From the NCBI GenBank assembly GCA_002943765.1, contig PQWQ01000004.1, forward strand, positions 2,046,001-2,110,000: 64,000 bases of DNA. Direction: 5' to 3'. The stretch comes from Psoroptes ovis. Lineage: Eukaryota; Arthropoda; Arachnida; Sarcoptiformes; Psoroptidae. A program made the translations under genes and the position numbers. Positions 15,001 through 28,000 of this stretch are shown here, one piece after another. The notes beneath the pieces are model-generated. The model made no database searches. It worked only from the letters and a program-made list of their open reading frames with translations, and was not told the origin of the DNA. Positions within the stretch are counted from its first letter, which is position 1, and each line of letters starts with the position of its first letter.

Positions 15001-15873
15001 ATAATCAAAATGATGATGATAATAATTATTGTCATTAGGCAACAAATTGTACGAATAATTATCAAAATTATTCATAATTGACTTTGATGATGATGATGAT
15101 ATAATTGGTGATATAAAATTATGTTCATTTTTTAATCGTGATAATTTACTCATATCAACAAACGAATGATTATAAATTGAATAATTATGATCATCAACAT
15201 TACTCATTGATGGCGATATTATCATCTTTGTTTCATTCATTGTCGATTTCAGTGTTGTTGTCGACGAAACAGTTGACGATGTTATTGGTGTTCCTGTTGT
15301 CTTGGATAATTCAGATGATAATAATGATATCGATAATGTTGATGTTAATGGTAACGGTAATTGTGTACTTGTATATTGATTATTATTATTATTGATATTA
15401 ATATCATTATTATCAATGCTAAATGATGAATCAGATGATGATGTAGCCATTACAAAATCGATCGATATAAATAATGATGATGATGATGAAAATGATGACG
15501 TCGATGATGATGTTGATGATAGTAAAAAATCTGAACAAAATATAATTATTATGAATAAAAAAATTATAAAAGTTCTCGATAAATGATGATTATTATTATT
15601 ATAATGTTTATAATATGATGATAATTTTGGTGATAATGTTGATGAGGATTTCAATTTTTTCTCTGTTCTTCTATCATCATGATCATCATTATTAGTATTA
15701 TTATTTGTGAAAGAATAATTGAAAATTGACCAACATTTACACCAACATAATCGCCACCACCACCATTTCCACCAACCAAATGAAAATAATAAATTTTTAA
15801 ATAATTTTATTTTCAATAATGAAAACATTTTGATTGATAATATGAATTCGGAGATTAATAAGAGTGAAAACAA
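12054..15873 (-). CDS. EB/EGF-like cysteine-rich membrane protein, two exons
   Basis: Exons are complement(13059..15873) and complement(12054..12958). The 100-nt intron has donor GTATGT and acceptor CAG, and the split Gly codon keeps the frame, giving 1239 aa. A hydrophobic segment at about residues 101-118 could be a signal anchor or a late signal peptide. Ser/Asn-rich low-complexity sequence follows. Cysteine-rich modules lie at about 483-607, 670-702 and 831-862, with runs such as CDNDGICICRPGY and CVCAEGYEY typical of EB or EGF-like modules of arthropod extracellular proteins. A second membrane segment at about 912-931 (VLYFLVPGLIIIFIF) is followed by basic residues. The C-terminal 300 residues are probably cytoplasmic, with Thr-, Gln- and Asn-rich tracts and none of the EB cysteines. 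The function is unknown; a surface receptor or adhesion protein is plausible. The start is the first ATG of the frame, and a later Met at residue 16 is possible. The gene existing is well supported; its role is not. Confidence 0.82.
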
Positions 15874-18789
15874 TGATATTCTTGGTTGTAAATTCTATGA
15901 ACAAAAATAAATATTTGAAATAAAAAAAAACCAATCAATCAATTCAAAATTCAATATTTTTTTTCACTCTCAACGTCGCACTATTTGAATAAATGATTGA
16001 TTGATTTTTCTTCTATTTTTTTCTCGTTTAGTTTTTTCTATTGAATTTTAATATGATTTGATCCGATATGATGATGATGATACATTCGAAAAACATGACA
16101 TGACCAACAAAACAACACGCAAATATTTGAACACTCAGACACACACACATGTAAAAATTATCGAAAAAAAAGACTTCAGGTGTAAACCGCATTCATTGAA
16201 TGCATTATCTGTTGTCATATACGATTTTCAGAGAGCATGATATAACATGCAAACATACACCTATTGATTGTATTCAAATCGAATTAATATCATTACAATT
16301 ATCGTATTTAATCATATCTATCATGTAATATGTAAATGTTGATTTTTAATGATTTTTGTCAATGTTAAACACCAAAGAAAAAATATGTAATCTGTTCGAC
16401 AAATACAGACAATTATTATGGGAAACAAACACACGAATCACATGATCGAATTTCGGTCAATCAACCTGTGAATATTCATTCATTTATCAATGTTTATTTA
16501 TGTTTTTATATGTTTACATAATTTTTATTTGTCCATATATACATACAGATAAACAAATTGATATACTTTTACATGTAATTTTGTATATGCAAATATTGTA
16601 AATACAATAAACACATTAGCACACAATAAATAATCATGAATTAACGCGAAATTGATCGTATAATTTTGTTGTTTTTTTTGGCTGCGATTGTTTCCGATAT
16701 TATTTTTGATGATTAATATGGAAAAACAAAACAATGAATTCATCGGTGATGAACGGGTTGAAAAAAATTGAATTAAAATTAATATTATTATGATGAATTT
16801 AATTTTGAATTTAAAATAAATTTGCATATTTTTGAGTTCCAATTTTGAATTTTGAATTTTTAGTTGAATAAATTTCATTTATAATCATTCCCATTATAAA
16901 TGTTCGTTTGTTGATCCCATCCACCTATGCTGTCGTTGGTCGTTGGTTGTTGTTTGGTAATTATAATGTTGATTATCATTATATTTTCATTATTATCATT
17001 AATAGGTGTTGTTGTTGTTGTGCTTTATGGTCTATTTTTTCATAATTATAATTCATTGTTTATTCAATTCATTTTCAATTATTTCAATTTCGATTTTTGA
17101 TTTCAATGATTAAATGCAAAATACAATCAAATAAGTGTGGAAATTAATTCGAATCAATGGACAGACAAAGAAAAAAAATATAAATCTCTAGCACATTCAT
17201 TCATTTATTTGTTTGTTGTGTTTGTGTTTGCACACATAGGTTTATTTGAAAATCATTTGAAACAAAATAAAATAAAAAAAAACTGAAACAATCAATCAAT
17301 GAACAACAATGAAATCATACTACAGATATGATAGAATATTTGTGGATAGAATTTTTCTTTGAACAAATACACACAATGAAAATGAGAAAATAAAAATTTC
17401 AAACAAAATTCAATGCAAGAATTGAATGAAAACAAAATATCCACAAACAAATAATAAATAGAATAAAATAAATAAATAAATAAATTATCAAAAGATATCC
17501 GTATAGCTTTACACTGAAAACTCGTAGACATACACACAACACTCATATATTCTGATTGTTTTTTCAATAATATTTTTATATTATTAATTCAAAATTCTCG
17601 ATTCCATTCAATTCAATTCATTTCATTTCAGTTGGTTGTTTTTTTTTTGGTTCGAATTTTCATTTTACAACAATAATATTCTTCGTTCATGTTGTTGTTG
17701 TCTCGTTATCGTTGTTGTTTGTTTTTGTTGTTTCATTCTATTTTATTGTTTCTAAACAATGTTTATTTCGATTCTGTTAGCTGCTGTCGTCGTCATTGTT
17801 GTCAGTGTTGTTCAGTATTAATATTATATCACACAAACATAATAGAATAAATGATAGTAGACATATACTTAGACACAACCAAACATTCGAACAGATTCTG
17901 TTGTAGATTCTTGGTTATATGCGTTTTCTGTGTTGTTGCTTGCTTTCCTTTTTCTAGAATTCTGGTTGGTTTCAATTATTATTATTATTATTCTTGGATC
18001 AATTCGAGAACATGGAAGGAAAATAAATTTCATTCAATTCTCTCTGATCATATGTGTCTGTGCTGGTGCTTGTGTGTTTGTGTGAATGTAAATCTATTTA
18101 TTATATATGATTTCTATCCATTTCTTCGGGAAAACATTTTCAAAATGATCATAGCTTTCATTTCATTTCTTTCATTTCATTATTTTGGGTACAGAATCTT
18201 GGTTAGTTTGATTTCATTATTCGGGTAAATATGTATGCGCGCGTTTCAAAACATGAGAACCGTTCGTATTTATATACATGTTTATGCATTGGTTGGTGTA
18301 TCAAGTGTATTGCTTATTTATATATCATGCTGAAAAACATATAAGAATTTTTTTTGTGATCAAAACCTTTTTACGAACATTTTTTTTCATTTCAAATATA
18401 TTTAAAATGAAATTATTTGTCTCGATTATTTTATTCTGTTGTTCGAAATGGTTTGTTGGGTATTTTTACCATTTTTTCAGTGTATTTTATTGATTTTATT
18501 TATTTATTTTATTTTGTGTATTTCCTTTGAAAAAAAAACTTGAAAATTTTATAATAATGATAATCGAAATATATGAAATATATAGAGTATTTTTGATATT
18601 ATATGGGAATGTATTATAATGAAATAAAATTAATAAAGGATCATAGAACAAATTTCCTTTTTGCCATCACTGCTGGAACGGATGATTTTTGAGAATGAAA
18701 ACATAAAAAAATGTTCATACAAATACATACGTATCACATATAACATATCACTCACATATATTCAGCATTCTGTGAAAATTCATATGCAT

Positions 18790-18871
18790 TTGGCTGTCCA
18801 AAAAGTTCATTCGTGTCAAATCAATTATAATGCATCGAGAAAATCGCGTAATGAACTTTTCGGACAACCAA
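18790..18871. repeat. mariner-type foldback MITE
   Basis: The 82-bp element has near-perfect inverted ends. The left arm is TTGGCTGTCCAAAAAGTTC and the right arm, reverse-complemented, is TTGGTTGTCCGAAAAGTTC; both continue into ATT. The arms resemble the ends of two other small elements in this window (44110-44188, 58964-59038) and share TTGTCC with them. No clear TA duplication is left. It has no coding capacity and would form a stable hairpin as RNA. Confidence 0.65.
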
Positions 18872-20824
18872 CCAAATCCAAATTATTTATATGCTTGCAT
18901 TTAACGTCAAATATACATGTATATTGAAACAAATTTATGAAAAATAAAGTTTTTTGACTTGAAAAAATTATTTTTTCCCCTAAAAAAATATAAAGATATA
19001 GTCTGGTATTATTACCATTACTGTTATTGTTAATATTAATATTTCAAGTTTTCCAAAAAAAATAAAAAATAAATAATTGACATAAAGAGATGGATAGGGA
19101 AAAAAATGTTGAAAAATAAAATTTTAAAATGAAAAATTTATATTCATATATACTCATATATATGGTATATCGAGGAAAAAAGAAAAAAAGACACTTGAAA
19201 AATGAAATTTCAAGAATTGAATACAAAATCCTCATTCATTCATACAATTCAGTTCCATTCGAAATTTTGCATCCTTTTTCTTTTGTAGAAGTCCTCGTAA
19301 AAGTCATGCCAGATTTTTTTTCGCATAGATTATTTGATATATTTCTTTCTTTAAATTTTTTTTTTTTTTGAAAAAATTTTCTTTAAATTTCAATACTCTT
19401 CCATAGAATACATTTTTTTGAATCAATTCAATTGAAACAGAATCTTATATTGTTTTTGGGTCCATTTTTAAATTATTATCAATAGATATTAACATCAATA
19501 TATCAACATTAATATATGATATCAATATAATCAAATATTTTGAGCTGAAAAAATGTATGATTGAATCCCCCTGAAAATTTGAAATATGTAGAATTCTACG
19601 AATTAAGATTGGAAAATTTTTCGCACTCTTTTTCAGTGTGTATCATCAAGAGACTATTGTGCTCAAAGATTTATACATAAATTTCATACATACTTCTGGT
19701 TACAGATATACGAATATATGATATATGAACGTATATATGAAACAAACAGATATTACACGAGGAAAAACTGAATACGATATACTCAATAACATATAAGATA
19801 TGATATCTTTGCTTTGATAACCAGAAAAAAAATTCTTCGTTGAAAAAAACTAAGTCGAAACGAATGAAAATAGAATATTCCATAGCTTGAAATCAGAAAT
19901 AAGAATGGGCGTATTCGATTGTGAATATTATTATTATCAATAATAATATTATTATTATTTTCATCATCATCTAATAATGATGATCATCATGATCATGATC
20001 ATCATAATCAAATTCAAATAGGAAAAAAATATATCATCATCACACGAGGCAACAACGATGAATATTCTCGGAGAAAAATAGGAGAAAAAAATTTAAATAA
20101 TCAAAATCAAATAAAGTCAAAAAATTCAGAATCAGTCTGAATAATAGATGATGCAATAGAAAGCCACCAACATCAACAATACATCAAATTAGATGGTGTT
20201 TCATTGAAAATTTTCACCCTTAACAAGGCGCAGAAAAGGAAAAAAATCCAAGAATTTCACCCTTTTCGCTCCCAATTCTCAAAGCAAAGCTTGAACTTAA
20301 CTTAGAACCTAGTTTCAACTAGGCAAGAAACAAGAAACAATGAATTTAGAATTTTACCCATTCGTTTCCCTGCTGTAAACAATTTTTCCCAAATTATTTT
20401 AAAGTTTTTAATTTTTTTCCTAGAAAGTAAGGGAGAAAATTTAGGAAAATATTCACATACAAAATGTGTGTAGCATTATTTTCCAAGTGTTGAAAGAGTT
20501 AAATTACAAAATAATTGAATTTTGAAAATTTGAAAAAAATTCATTTTCTTTAATGATGGAAATGCTAAAAATCAGAAGAAATCCAAGTTTCCCTTTTTGT
20601 AAAATTAACAAATTTTAAAAATTTACAAAATTCATGAAATTTATGAAATTTTTTTTTCATTTATTTCATCTCCTGGTTTCATCAAAATATTGTTACTCTG
20701 AATAATAATTTAATATCATTTTATTCGATGTGAAATTGCTTCTACATATGACTGCACTGTAACTATCAGGATTAATGTTGTTCAATTTTTTGGAGTGAAA
20801 ATTTATTCATTTTCCTGGTTTCGA

Positions 20825-20983
20825 ATGGATTCGACCAAAATCTGCTCAAATTCCAACAAGAATGCCACCAAGCAGCGCTTGAATCATTATTTTCCACGGG
20901 ATAATTTGAATTTAATACAAAATTCCGAAGAACAATTTAAAAAATTTCAATTAAATTCAAAAATTTTTGTTGAATTAAAATAA
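20825..20983 (+). CDS. weak short ORF of 52 codons
   Basis: The frame starts ATG-GAT-TCG-ACC-AAA (MDSTK) and runs to TAA. Its first half uses G/C-ending codons (ATC TGC, TCC AAC AAG, GCC ACC AAG CAG CGC), unlike the surrounding AT-rich DNA. The second half is Asn/Phe/Lys-rich. I do not recognise the product. The MDSTK start recalls the MDSSK family near 48-61 kb, but no further similarity is evident and it may be chance. Confidence 0.2.
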   Translation: MDSTKICSNSNKNATKQRLNHYFPRDNLNLIQNSEEQFKKFQLNSKIFVELK

Positions 20984-23192
20984 ACAAAAATTGATTATTC
21001 AATGATTGATCAGACATTAATGTGAGAAGAAAAGACTAAATTTGAAATATTTTCAATGATTATTTTAAATAAATAATTTAAAAATAAGCAATTATTATTC
21101 ATTGTTTTTCGTCTGTCAACGGTCCAGTCAAGCAATCAATAATGATGACAGTCTATTATTTTTGTTTTTTGTATTTTTTATTTGAAAATAAAGAATGAAA
21201 ATCATACAAAAATATGAGTGATAATATCAGAATTATGGAATGAATCGAAATGGAAGAAATCTAAAAAAACATGGAAAAACAGCTACAAGCAATAACGAAT
21301 AATTCACTTGTAATGTTTTTGTAATTAATAATAATAATAATAACTATAATAATGTCAGTGTTGATTATAATGATGATGTTAATGATGATAATAATGATCA
21401 TCATAATCATCATTCATGTAGAATTGAATCATTTTTGTTGTCTTTTTTGATGATGTAAAATGATGGTCAGACACATGACAAAATTTGTTGAAACACACTC
21501 AATTATTTGGATGGTTTTCATTTTTTCCATCTTTTTTTTTCTTCCATTTTCAATGATAATCATAATGATTTGATCAAAAGTGCAAAAGAGGGCATGAAAA
21601 TGTTTGTATTTTGGGCATCGCTTGTGTTGGCAAAATTTGTATATGGTTTAGTCCAAAAAAAACCACTGAAGATTCATTCATTTTTCGTTGGAATTTCGCA
21701 GAATAACTAAAGTGTCAAATACCCTTTGTGTTACCCTTTCATTATAATAATTGTCCAAGTATTTGTACCAAAAATTAATTCCATTTTTTAATGATTGTGA
21801 ATGCATTATAACTCTTGGATGCTTGACATGATTTTTCACCCTTTATTCTTTGTATTCTTACTCTTTGAATTATTTTTTCGAAAAAAAAATTTCAATTAAA
21901 ATTCCTGACATTTCAAATATTGTGAAGCAAAATGATTCAACACAAACAACCATTTTTATTGTATTCATAATATTTTTCTATGTTTTAACAATTTTTATTG
22001 TTACTTCAAAATGAGTTTCAAAAGAATTATCGATTCGCTCGCGGTGAATAATAGAGTATAAAAGTGTTGAAATTCATCATACATCAAAGCTAAATGTCAT
22101 TGTGCATCAAAATGATACAAAATACTCGGGAAAATTTGTAAAAAATAAATAAATATCAATATGGAAATAAAGGGTAAAGTTATGAGCGAAAATATTTCGT
22201 ATTTTCTCTTCGTATTCATTTTTTTGACAGTTTCAAACATTCAAATATTAACAAGAATTGACACAAATATATTCTCATACAAATTTTTTCCCTTCTCTCC
22301 ATATTCAAGATATGAAAATTGAAACAAAATGGTGCCCAAGAAAAAAAACCACCAGACATTATTCATCATTTACCAAATACCAAGCACACAAACCAAATAT
22401 ACACAAACATAGACGCCAAATAGACATGACATAAATATACTATTTTGAGAAATACAAATATTCTGGCACATTTTCTTGTTTATTCTCTTGTCTCTCGATG
22501 ATATTTCACAAATGACTATACACAAGTGTAACTGAAAAAATGAAATATGAATTTTTTTTTTCGTTTCGTTCTATTTGTTTGTTATTCATTTTTTATTTAT
22601 TTATTTTCACATTTGATTGAATATGAACAAATAAATGAATCGAGTGAAAATCGAAAAAATAAATCATATTTGAAATGAATAGGGTGTTTGCTGTCGTCGT
22701 TGTATTGATTTTCAAAAGAAAAATTCATTTTCAATTTGCTTTTTCAATAATTTTACATAAGAAAAAAAATAGTATTTTTTATTCAATTTTCATTTATTTT
22801 GAAAAATATTTCGTTCAGTAAATTTGAAAGTGAAATATTCCATTTCTATCAATGTCAGTGCTGACATTTTTCATTTTTTATTTGTAGCTTTGCTCTGCTT
22901 TAGGGACTCATTTCCATATTTCATCAATTTTTTTTTGATTCTCCATAATTTTGATTTCCCATCATTTTAAATGAAGCTTTTAATAAAAATAGTGAAAATG
23001 AAAATATAAAGGCAGCAAAATGTTTCACATTTTGAAATGAAAAAAAAAAACGAAACTTCGTAGCTTAAATATGACACCTTTTACAATGTTACCCTAATAC
23101 GCATCATCATCACCATCATTTTTCTTGGTGATAATTTGAGCATTTAATCGATTCAATTTAGCAACTTGTTGCGGTTGACAATTGAATTCTAA

Positions 23193-23445
23193 ATGCCGAA
23201 TAACCTTACAATGATGTTGTTCGATTTATCCACGCTTTTCCCCAATCAAAATCGTTCCAGTAAGGTCAGCGGTGGACAGAGTAAAAATCAAAAGTTGCAT
23301 ACCTATCACCGCCGGCGCCAGAATAAGCACAAGAAAATCAATGGACGCTTAACTTATCATCAATGGATCATTATTCTTTTTATTCATTTTATTTTCTCAA
23401 ATTTAATATCATTATTGATTCTTCATTTCTGTACATTTTCAACAT
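23193..23445 (+). CDS. candidate first coding exon with signal-anchor segment
   Basis: An ATG-initiated frame encodes a polar N-terminus, a very basic stretch (HRRRQNKHKKINGR, with CGC and CGG codons rare in this window) and then a hydrophobic segment from WIIILFIHFIFSN onward. Right after that segment a plausible donor GTAAAT at 23446 would end the exon in phase 1. Beyond the donor the frame turns into simple-repeat poly-Ile/Leu. The layout of basic residues followed by a membrane segment fits the 5' exon of a secreted or type II membrane protein. I find no matching downstream exon in the window, so the gene is unproven and a chance ORF remains possible. Confidence 0.3.
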
Positions 23446-24867
23446 GTAAATTGTTATTATTATTATTTGTTAAATCTGCAATAAAGGCCATTATTATCAT
23501 CATTATTATTATAATGATGATAATGATTACAAAACTTTTATTATTATTATTATTATTATTATCATCATTATCATTTTTTCACTTTCATTCTCACCATCTA
23601 TATTTCCTTCGTGTTGTCCAAAATACTTAATGATGATAATTTTTATCGTCAATTTCGATTAATATTTTGGTCGAAATGTATTTTTCTATACACATAACTT
23701 TTAATGAGATGAAATGAACAGAACACAACATGATAATGATGATGATGGTGAAGAAAGAAAACATTCAATACTTTATATCTAATTAATTTTAATTATCTTT
23801 TTGCTTTGTTTTTTTTTGTTCTTGTTCTTGCTGCTTGCTGTTGTTATTGTTTATCATAGAATTTTGCTTGATTTGATTGTTGTGTGTATTTTTGCATTGA
23901 AATTCAGTGTTCATTAGTTCGTTATTTGGTCGTAATACTTAGGAATTTGAGTTTGTTGGTAGCATCGATTCTGATTTTTTCCAAATTAATTTTTGTTGTT
24001 GCTCTGATTTATTGTTGTTTTGCCATTTGATTTTCTCAGTCAGACTATTTTCTGGTGTCATTATTTTCGTTTTGAAATGCTTCATTTATTGAAGAATATA
24101 ATTTGAGTGATTTTTCTTTTTGATTTGAAAGATCCTAGTCAAAGCGATTCTGATGTATAATGATTCGTTCGAACGTCTTTTTGTCGATTTTGTTTTTTGT
24201 TTGTTTTCATTCGCATAATTTAGCTCAATTCATGGCATAAATCATTATCATTTGCGATTATCATCAAATCTCTGATTGATTTGTTTGAATATATATTCTG
24301 GTTGCTTTTGTTATAAAGAAAATTTCCATTTTTAAAATGAAAATTTATTCCATCTTCGACTATGTCTTGATGTCATTCTTCACATCAATTGTTCGATTGT
24401 CATTCAAATCGATGCTATGAAGCAGAGAAAAATGGAACAAAATGAAAATTTTGCATGACCATAAACAAATAATGATCAATGAGAAGTGAAAATATTAAAA
24501 GAGATTTCGATATTAGATTGAGGAACGCTTTTCAAATTGTCTGTTTCGAAGAAAAAACATCTAATAGATCTTATAAGCATTAAATCTAGCATCAAATACA
24601 GACATGAATAAAACTAGCAAACAAACAAAAAAATGAGAATTTCAAATTGTCAAATTGTCATCGATCAAAAACATTATCATTTTTTTTCTTATTCTTACAA
24701 GCATAAATCTATCGAAATTGATCCAAGGAAAAGTAAAACAAATGAATGAATGAAAGAAACATAAATATTTCTATTATCATTATTGAATAATGTATATCCT
24801 CGTTACAATACAAGCTAGCAATACATTTCAAAAGAAAATCTATGACGAAAAATGTTGTTAAGTTCAA
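23446..24867. other. no gene seen
   Basis: This is simple-repeat rich (ATT/ATC runs near 23500-23570), then ordinary AT-rich DNA. I see no supportable coding or RNA feature. Confidence 0.5.
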
Positions 24868-25024
24868 CTATGACTGTTTATCAAACATGCGTGTCTTAGT
24901 GCTGATCTGGCGTATATAAACGCTGCGCTTGTTATATTGGCTCAATCGATGTTTACTACTGTCATCAATGATTTTGTGATTTTCATTTTTATTTAATTGC
25001 TCTGTTTTTATTTCATTATTTAAA
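24868..25024 (-). CDS. candidate terminal exon, minus strand
   Basis: After a possible acceptor (TTAATAG) at 25025-25026, an open frame of about 52 codons runs to a TAG stop. It is free of homopolymer runs and includes KHRLSQYNKRSVYIRQ followed by a Thr/Lys-rich end. Codons such as CGC, AGC, CAG and AAG are used more than in the surrounding DNA, which suggests real coding. The frame has no N-terminal ATG, so it would have to be a 3' exon of a spliced gene. I could not identify the upstream exon or the family. Confidence 0.25.
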
Positions 25025-28000
25025 CTATTAATTTTATATTCATCAATTATCAATAAATTATATCATTAAAATTAACAAATGTCGATATCGATATCGATGA
25101 TGATAATGATGATCGCATTTATCATACATATATTGAATCGTATTGAATGGCATTGGTGATAGTAGATGTAAGATGGAATAATCAAACGATGAAAACAATG
25201 AATGAAATAATATCGAAAAGACCAAAGACCAATCTGAATCAAATGAATAAAACAACAGAAATGAAAGAAAGCACAAATGTAAATCTAATTCAAATGCTCC
25301 AACTTTTGTTTATCTATGAATTCAAATGGAATGTATGTATCAAGAATATAACTGATAAATTATTACGATTAATAATCATCATTCATGAGATAATATGATA
25401 CAAAATATCAAAATAAAAATAGCAACCATGAACCCTGAAGATCAAAAGACTAAAGTAGAGCAAAGCTAATGCAAGTAGAAAAACTTTCCAAAATGTTAAT
25501 ATCATCAGCCAAATGTTCATTGTTGTTGTACGAATAATAATAATAATAACGATGATGATGATGATTATGTGATCACATAACGAGATGTTAAACATTAACG
25601 AAAAGACAATTGGGAATCATTATCTATGGAATTTCGAGGAAAAATAAATAAAAATAAATGGAAAGAAAAACCAAATATATTGGCATAAACAAATGTTGAA
25701 GACGAATAAAGAATTTCTATGAATATGATTAGCTTTCAATATATTTCATTTGAGATTTTCTTCTTTTTTGGTTTTTTTTGAGTTTTTTTGGTTTTTTTTT
25801 ATTTCGAATATTTCATCAATTTGTTTGTGAATTCTTATGTTAGTGTGTGTGTTTATTTGTTTGTCAGTGCTTTACGGTTGTTTATTAAACTATTTTTATT
25901 CTTTTATACATGATTTATCTGTGATGTATTGATGATACGCAGTCATTCTCGATTGTACTCTGTGCCTTAGTTTGAACTGCTTTCCATTCAAATTGATCAT
26001 GGATTTTCTTCATCAAAAAATTCAGATTTTCCAGAATTAGAGATTATCATCGAAACCTCATTATTATCTTTGGATAAGATCATGATTGAATGCAGATTTT
26101 CTCAACGAATTCATTTTTCAGAAATTTTAAATTTGTTCCATTTAGCACTGATATATTTATCAGGAACTCATTTCCTCTCAAGTATTATCCTCACTGTATT
26201 CATTGATCTATTTATTTATTTATCCACTGATTCATTCATTTATCTATTTATTTATTCACTTATTTATGGTAATTATTCTTTTATTTATTCATTTCCTTTT
26301 CTCTCTGTTTTTTTTATTTCCAATATTTTTGTTCATTTTGATATTCTATTATTTATTTCTGCCTATTTGAAACAAACATTGTTACAATTCATTTGATTTT
26401 CTATTATTAATTTTTCATCGCTACTCGATTTCATTCTATTCATTTCATTTGTTGATTTTTTCAATAATTCAACGACAACAATAATAATGATAATCTTTGA
26501 CAACAAATGAATGACAATGAATAACAAAATCGCATTTTTTTTATATAAACAATATTTTGATAAGAATATATTTTTACTGGTTTTTGTTGGGATTATTTTT
26601 AGAATTTTGCAAATTTCTATGAGTGAAAAAAATGATTGTTTTGATTAGTTCATCAAGGTTCTTGGTTTTTGTGGGCATATTCGATATTATGATTCATTTT
26701 TTTGTATATTTTTACCAACAGAAAAAATATTTTGAGCAAACGTTTCCAACAATTGAATCATATCATACGATATCAATAATCATAATAATAATATGACATG
26801 TTTATCATTGTTATGAAGGCAGAGGAGAAGTGGAAACAAATGCTTCTTGATTCATTTGAAAATGAATAAAGATTTTGAATTTTGAATCTTTGAATTCTTT
26901 GAATCTATGCTTTATGACAAGCCAAAAATAAAGAAAAATTATGAGATTTCAAACAAAAATCCTTCATGATTCTATGAATAATCATGATAATAATGTTAAC
27001 AATGATTTAATAATCATAATAATTACGATAATGAATATTCAAAAGAGTATATAAGTAAAGGCAATGTATTCTCCTTTATCTACACTAATTTGAATAATAA
27101 TACTGATAATAATGAAAATAACGAATTCATATTCAAAAAAATTGAAAGAATTGAATCACGTAATTTATTCATTATTATTATAATCATCTTCAATGAATTT
27201 TCAAAATTGGCTTTCGTTTATTTTCGATTCATTATCAATTCAAAATCAAATGGTATGAAGAAATGGAAATTTGTATTGGATTCAAATTTAATTTTGAAAT
27301 TAACAAAAAGAAAATTATGATTCGGTTAAATGATTATTCAATGAATATATTCAATACACATTTTGTTTGGATACATTTTCTGTACAGAATTTTTATTTTT
27401 TGTGCCATGTATCAGTATTGTTAACATTCATTATTATTATGATTATTATTTTACAATTTTTGATTTCAAACTACGAAAATTATTCACAATAATAATAATG
27501 ATAATGATAGTGATCACAATAATCATAATAATCAAACAATTTGTCAATTAATTTTTCATTTGCATTTCAATTGTTTGTACTTGTTTTTTGCTACGTTGAT
27601 TATTAATCAAAATAATTTCAATTTAGAAATTCTAAATTGAAATTGAGTAAAAATTACAGATAATTTCGGGTGTATATTTGTGTGCACAAATGCTTGTAAT
27701 TTATAATTGAATCATTTCTCAATCTATGAATCTATTTTCCTAGAATCAATGATTTTCGATTCGAAGAAAATTGATTTCGATTGAATTTTCACAAATACAC
27801 AGATACACAAATGAATACATTTTTAAATCAAATCTATTTGAAATTTTCATCATTTTTTTTGCCCTCAAAGTTTCTTATTAAAAATGGCCCCCAGTTATTT
27901 GCCTATAGATGTGTGTATTTTTAGATTTTTGCTATTAATACTGTGAATATAATCAAAATAATAATTATTATCATTATCATAGTCGATCTAAATCACGTTT

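Larger units (their letters stand above)
15874..23192. other. gene-poor stretch with simple repeats
   Basis: Apart from a foldback element (18790-18871) and one weak short ORF (20825-20983), I see nothing supportable. The DNA is AT-rich with trinucleotide tracts. A conspicuous inverted cluster of ATT/AAT and GATCATGATCATGATC lies at about 19925-20010. The first few hundred bases are the 5' flank of the EB-module gene. Confidence 0.55.

Noticed and set aside
19925..20010. Dense inverted-repeat cluster of ATT/AAT and GATCATGATC, considered as a hairpin RNA or origin
   Set aside because: It is built only of simple trinucleotide repeats, which pair with themselves by chance; no flanking structure supports a function.
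26070..26396. 108-codon plus-strand hydrophobic frame resembling a membrane protein
   Set aside because: The apparent membrane helices come from TTTATT and ATTC simple repeats (FIYLFIY pattern), a recurrent artefact in this window.
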